Below are positions 15,864-19,687 of a stretch of 19,687 nucleotides of DNA, piece by piece; within the stretch, counting starts at the first letter, position 1, and every line of letters starts with the position of its first letter. The translations under genes were made by a program, and so were the position numbers. Source of the stretch: Alteromonas_E sp964230255. GTDB lineage: Bacteria; Pseudomonadota; Gammaproteobacteria; Enterobacterales; Alteromonadaceae. Where the stretch lies: the NCBI GenBank assembly GCA_964230255.1, contig CAXRGW010000137.1:1-19687 (forward strand), read 5' to 3'. The notes below the pieces were generated by a model. It saw only the letters and a program-made list of their open reading frames with translations, was not told the DNA's origin and ran no database searches.

Positions 15864-16804
15864 TGTCCCAACCTAATCAACAACCACTCACAGCAATTAC
15901 TGAATCGCATATTAACCAAGTAAAAACATATTTATTGCAGTTGCAAACCTCGATTTGCGAAGGCTTGGTGCATGCTGATGGTGAAGCAAATTTTATTACT
16001 GATGAATGGCAGCGCGAGCAGGGCGGTGGTGGTTGTTCACGGGTAATGACTAAAGGCGCCGTTATCGAGCAGGGAGGTGTAAACTTCTCGCATGTTTTTG
16101 GAGATAAAATGCCGGCATCCGCGACTGCTGCCAGACCAGAGCTGGCCGGCCGTCACTTTCAAGCGATGGGGGTATCTTTAGTCATCCATCCGCGCAACCC
16201 ACACCTTCCAACGTCACACGCAAATGTGCGTTTCTTTGTCGCAGAAAAAGAGGGGTCGGATCCTATTTGGTGGTTTGGTGGTGGCTTTGACCTTACGCCG
16301 TTTTATCCAGTCCGGCAGGACGTTGAGCACTGGCACCAAACCGCTAAAGATTTATGTCAGCCATTTGGTGAAAATGTTTACTCGCAATATAAACAGTGGT
16401 GTGACAAGTATTTCTATTTACCGCATCGCAATGAGACACGCGGCGTAGGTGGTTTGTTTTTTGATGATCTAAATCACTGGGGCTTTGAGTGTTCATTTGC
16501 ATTTATGCAGGCAGTTGGCAATGGGTATTTGGATGCCTATTTACCTATTATCGAAAGAAATAAGGATCGAGCCTTCACTGAGGAGCAGCGCCAATTTCAA
16601 CTTTACCGCCGCGGCCGTTATGTTGAATTCAACCTAGTGTATGACCGCGGTACTTTATTCGGTTTACAAAGCGGTGGTCGCACCGAGTCAATACTCATGT
16701 CAATGCCGCCGCTGGCGCGCTGGGAATATGGTTTTTCTCCAGAACAGGGTACAGCGGAAGCCGAATTACAAGACTGGTTAAAACCGACAGATTGGTTAGC
16801 TTAG
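15863..16804 (+). CDS. hemF: Oxygen-dependent coproporphyrinogen III oxidase
   Basis: This 313-residue cytoplasmic enzyme (E. coli 299) carries the HemF signatures GGGGCSRVMTKGAVIEQGGVNFS, LVIHPRNPHLPTSHANVRFF, WWFGGGFDLTPFY, KYFYLPHRNETRGVGGLFFDDL and RGRYVEFNLVYDRGTLFGLQSGGRTESILMSMPP. It decarboxylates coproporphyrinogen III to protoporphyrinogen IX using oxygen, a late step of haem synthesis, which fits aerobic growth and the cytochrome c4 gene nearby. It overlaps yrdD by one base, so it is translationally coupled to that operon. No strong terminator follows in the 176 bases to the next gene. Confidence 0.97.
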   Translation: MSQPNQQPLTAITESHINQVKTYLLQLQTSICEGLVHADGEANFITDEWQREQGGGGCSRVMTKGAVIEQGGVNFSHVFGDKMPASATAARPELAGRHFQAMGVSLVIHPRNPHLPTSHANVRFFVAEKEGSDPIWWFGGGFDLTPFYPVRQDVEHWHQTAKDLCQPFGENVYSQYKQWCDKYFYLPHRNETRGVGGLFFDDLNHWGFECSFAFMQAVGNGYLDAYLPIIERNKDRAFTEEQRQFQLYRRGRYVEFNLVYDRGTLFGLQSGGRTESILMSMPPLARWEYGFSPEQGTAEAELQDWLKPTDWLA

Positions 16805-16958
16805 TATTCGGCAAACGGTCGGCCTTGTTGACTTGGGTAAATTGTAGCCGTCGTATTGTAGTGTATTTTTAAGGTGTGGTGGTGTTAACAAACCTAGTTG
16901 AATAAGATTTAACTTAATCTGCCAGTGAATAGCAGCTTTAACCTTGAGTTCAATTGTC

Positions 16959-16975
16959 GGTATTCACTAAATACC
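16959..16975. terminator. Weak hairpin after hemF / serine hydrolase
   Basis: GGTATT and AATACC form a 6-bp stem around CACTA, five bases past the serine hydrolase stop and 155 bases past hemF. There is no T tract on either strand, so it is at best a weak terminator or an RNA-end stabiliser. Confidence 0.25.
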
Positions 16976-16980
16976 TTCAC

Positions 16981-18066
16981 TTAATCGAGATTAACTTGTT
17001 CAACAAAAAATCGTTGTATCTCATCAGCAATCGGCGGGTCGTAGTTACTCAGCACAATAACTATGTAACCACTGTTTGGATATATTGATAACCATGAACT
17101 CATTCCAGGCGCACCACCGTTGTGACCATAAAAGAAAAATTTTTTTTCCCCAAAAATTCCAAACCCATAGCCATAACCCGCATCCCCCATAGCGATGTAT
17201 TTGGTCGTTGCTAAATTCAATATTTCTTTACTTATTATCTTTTCATTTTGTAGAGCAACTGCAAACTTAAAAAGATCGGCTGTAGTTGAATACGCGCCAC
17301 CGGCCGCAGTTCCTCGCCAAGGAAGGGTATCTTTGTTATTGACCCATTTATCTCCCACGCGCATGTAACCCTTAGTTAAATTTTTTGAAACTAGCTCTTC
17401 AGGTTCAAAGCCAGTTGCATTCATATCGAGCTTATTGAATAAGTTTTCTTTTAAGAATTCATAGTAATCTTGGCCCGACACATTTTCGATTATTTTTCCA
17501 AGCAAAATAAAACCAAAGTTTGAGTATTGGCAAGTGTTTCCGGGGGGCACAGTAGCTTTTCGGTCTTCGAACAGCCTCACATAATCATAATGGTTTTTCA
17601 GCGAGAGTCTGTTTTGATCAAACAAAGGACCAAAAATATCACCTGTACCACCAGTGTGAGATAGAAGATGATGTACCGTCACTGATTCAGAGATCGATTT
17701 ATTTTTGAAATTGGGAAGGTATGTACTAATAGTCTCATCTAAATCAACTTTTCCTTCCTCCACAAGTATCAAGATGCCTATTGAGGTGAACATCTTGTTT
17801 AAAGAACCAAGGCGAAACTGTGCATCTTTATCTAACGGCTTTTTCTCGGCTCTATCAAAATAACCGACAGCTTCATGCAACAGTGCTTGCTCATTTTGAG
17901 CGATCAGTATTGAACCGGAAAATTCATCATCATTGTGAACATCGAATACATGTTGTTTAAGAGCATCTATGGGGCTAATCGCGCCTGATGTTGATGCTTT
18001 TTCACACGCAATGACATGAAACAAAAGTGCTAGGATGACCGTGATTTTTGTAAATGTTTTAGACAA
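16981..18066 (-). CDS. Beta-lactamase-like serine hydrolase lipoprotein
   Basis: The start is a TTG at 18066-18064. A TAG stop lies immediately upstream in frame, AAGGAA precedes it at 7 bases, and no methionine exists before the signal peptide ends, so TTG is the only sensible start. Residues 1-20 form a lipoprotein signal (FHVIAC, Cys21 lipidated). The rest is a class C beta-lactamase/penicillin-binding fold with the catalytic SLNK (88-91), YSN (181-183) and HNG (315-317). Relatives include esterases, D-peptidases and class C beta-lactamases; the substrate cannot be inferred. Hand counts of two 60-base lines gave 28% and 45% GC, below the flanking genes. It faces hemF tail to tail. Confidence 0.88.
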   Translation of the reverse strand: MSKTFTKITVILALLFHVIACEKASTSGAISPIDALKQHVFDVHNDDEFSGSILIAQNEQALLHEAVGYFDRAEKKPLDKDAQFRLGSLNKMFTSIGILILVEEGKVDLDETISTYLPNFKNKSISESVTVHHLLSHTGGTGDIFGPLFDQNRLSLKNHYDYVRLFEDRKATVPPGNTCQYSNFGFILLGKIIENVSGQDYYEFLKENLFNKLDMNATGFEPEELVSKNLTKGYMRVGDKWVNNKDTLPWRGTAAGGAYSTTADLFKFAVALQNEKIISKEILNLATTKYIAMGDAGYGYGFGIFGEKKFFFYGHNGGAPGMSSWLSIYPNSGYIVIVLSNYDPPIADEIQRFFVEQVNLD

Positions 18067-18291
18067 CTATAAATTCCTTTTTCAAATCAGTTGCGGGATA
18101 CACCGTTTATAAGGAATGTTTAAGCTAGCAAATAAAGGGCATACTCGAAATAAAACATCTACCTGTTTCTGGTGAGATAAAAATTTCAAGCTTACTGGAC
18201 CGAACGACCGTTTTTTGCCTCGGGTTCACTCGGTCAGCGCGAGCCCCTGCTCTGCCATAGGTGCAATGGTTCGCAAGACAAAGACCGTTAG

Positions 18292-19687
18292 TTATTGCCG
18301 TCCCCATTCCTTTCCACCCATCTCTACTAATCGAGACGCGGCTCGTCTAAAGGAAAAGGCGAGATCATTGGCGGACGATAATTGTGCCAGTGACACCCCA
18401 ATTCGCCCCGTCGCCGACCACTCATAATATTCCCCCGCTTTGGTGCGAATCATGGTGGTCGCAAAGGAACTCGAGTTCCCCCCCATCTCACTGACAATCA
18501 ATTCCCCATCTCCATCACTACTTTCGACGTGCGCTTCAAAATCAACAAACAATTCGTCGAGCGGGACTTGTGCCGACAGCACCAAGCGGGTGCGAGATTC
18601 ATAACACGCGTCAATGAGGGTCACGAACCGTCGTGCTTCGTTGAGGTAATTAGCATCCAGTTGGGGGACGCGCTCCATGATGATGACCGGAAATCGGCAG
18701 CAAAGGGAAATATAATCGGCCGCCCCGAGTGGATGGTAGCACAACTCGGAAAAGTCAAACCAGGCGCACCGGTCATTCAATCGGGCCACCTGGACGGTGC
18801 GACCAAAGAGGACGGAAATAACCTCGGCCTCAGTTCCGGATGCAGTGCCACCAAATATTTCTTCCAACTGCGCCTCTATATCGTTATTTAAATTGCCATA
18901 AACATCTTTGTTTGACCAAAAATAGGATTGACCATCCGCTCGAGTTTCGAGTCGATAATCCACACTGGAATCTTCCATGGAAATAATGTCGAACGTTTGT
19001 TTCAGTATGTCGATGAATGGCAAAAAAAGGGATCGGTTGATGCCACCCTCATACAATGCCTCGGGGGGGCGATTTGAGGTGGCCACCACCACGACATTCA
19101 AATCCAATAATAATAAAAACAGTTGTTTCAAAATCATGGCATCGGCAATGTCTGTCACTTGAAATTCATCGAAACAAAGAAGTTGGGCCTCTTGCGCCAA
19201 TTGTTGGGCAATTATAGGGATCGCATCATCTCTTGGGTGCTTTTGTTTGTAGACAAAGATTCGACGATGGACGTCTAACATAAATTCATGAAAGTGGACG
19301 CGGCGTTTGGTTATTTTTGCGTGTTTGTGGTTTTGGTCATTTTTGTTACAGCGAGAATTATCGTCAGGAACAGTAACCGACGCGTAAAAGAGATCCATTA
19401 GAAAGCTCTTGCCGACCCCGACCGAGCCATGAATGTACATGCCCCGCGGTGGGGGACCCAAAGACCACAAATGGTACTTCTTTCGAAGAAAAGACTGAGC
19501 GGATGCCAAGGGTCGCGTCAATAACCGTAACAGCGGAGTGCTGCTTGTAGAACCGCTCTCTGTCGTTTTGTCGGTGCGCTCTGGTGCTGGTGGGAGCGAG
19601 GTGAGAGCCTCGTGCAGGGCATCGAGTTTTGCCGCCAGAGCGACTTGTGCGTCATCTCGTCGCACCTTCCCCGCATCCACCATGCGT
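18292..19687 (-). CDS. AFG1/ZapE-family ATPase, eukaryote-like, 5' truncated by the window edge
   Basis: The frame is open to the window edge. The Met at 19683 falls inside the conserved N-terminal region (MVDAGKVRRDDAQ), so the real start is upstream. Numbering from that Met, Walker A is GSVGVGKS (86-93) and Walker B is LLCFDEFQVTD (168-178), followed by VVVATSNRPPEALYEGG. The segment RVHFHEFMLDVHRRI and the C-terminal FSFRRAASRLVEMG resemble mitochondrial AFG1/LACE1 more than bacterial ZapE. A polar insert (about 105-126) and a length of at least 463 residues (ZapE ~375) also fit a eukaryotic source. AFG1 aids turnover of respiratory-chain subunits, whereas ZapE acts at the division ring. 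GC is higher (48% and 57% in two counted lines), with 7-base C and G runs. No intron is seen. It may not belong to this bacterial chromosome. Confidence 0.8.
   Translation of the reverse strand, partial: RMVDAGKVRRDDAQVALAAKLDALHEALTSLPPAPERTDKTTESGSTSSTPLLRLLTRPLASAQSFLRKKYHLWSLGPPPRGMYIHGSVGVGKSFLMDLFYASVTVPDDNSRCNKNDQNHKHAKITKRRVHFHEFMLDVHRRIFVYKQKHPRDDAIPIIAQQLAQEAQLLCFDEFQVTDIADAMILKQLFLLLLDLNVVVVATSNRPPEALYEGGINRSLFLPFIDILKQTFDIISMEDSSVDYRLETRADGQSYFWSNKDVYGNLNNDIEAQLEEIFGGTASGTEAEVISVLFGRTVQVARLNDRCAWFDFSELCYHPLGAADYISLCCRFPVIIMERVPQLDANYLNEARRFVTLIDACYESRTRLVLSAQVPLDELFVDFEAHVESSDGDGELIVSEMGGNSSSFATTMIRTKAGEYYEWSATGRIGVSLAQLSSANDLAFSFRRAASRLVEMGGKEWGRQ

Noticed and set aside
18198..18235. 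GACCGA/TCGGTC inverted repeat near the serine hydrolase/AFG1 junction as an attachment site or terminator
   Set aside because: The arms are only 6 bp with a 26-base centre, there is no T tract, and no integrase or matching copy was seen in the window.
1..19687. CRISPR arrays, tRNA or rRNA genes, insertion sequences, toxin-antitoxin pairs or phage-defence genes
   Set aside because: No regularly spaced repeats, no transposase or integrase and no defence-type protein was recognised on reading both strands.

Overview
The window reads as the chromosome of a marine-type gammaproteobacterium, most like Alteromonadales. This rests on gene order (yihI, cytochrome c4, engB, Spot 42 sRNA, polA, then trk, rsmB-fmt-def, lysM-dprA-smg-yrdD and hemF), on protein motifs and on moderate GC. 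The genus cannot be fixed by eye. The last ~1.4 kb does not fit this picture and looks eukaryote-like.

Left part (1-6383). A truncated DUF2489 membrane protein, the Der-GTPase regulator YihI and a zinc-ribbon methyltransferase run on the minus strand. Upstream of the methyltransferase is a 332-base gap that holds a strong candidate CsrB/CsrC-type sRNA: two exact CAGGANG elements, two more GGA motifs, a promoter and a rho-independent terminator. In E. coli, csrC also lies between engB and yihI. Next come a diheme cytochrome c4 (minus) and engB (plus). The engB-polA gap carries a clear short Spot 42 (spf) homologue, followed by a second minus-strand terminator. DNA polymerase I (minus) closes this block, with two DnaA-box matches just upstream of it.

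Middle part (6784-16804). TrkH (plus) meets TrkA (minus) tail to tail with overlapping stop codons. TrkA, RsmB, Fmt and Def form one minus-strand operon for potassium uptake and for rRNA and protein maturation. From a shared divergent promoter region, a plus-strand operon encodes a LysM protein, DprA, Smg, a multi-zinc-ribbon YrdD-type protein and oxygen-dependent coproporphyrinogen oxidase HemF.

Right part (16805-19687). A low-GC lipoprotein of the beta-lactamase-like serine hydrolase family with a TTG start sits where aroE would be expected. It is followed by a truncated AFG1/ZapE-family ATPase whose sequence and base composition look eukaryotic. An assembly join between bacterial and algal or protist DNA, or a recent transfer, is the main question for this end. 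No CRISPR array, tRNA, rRNA or insertion sequence was seen.
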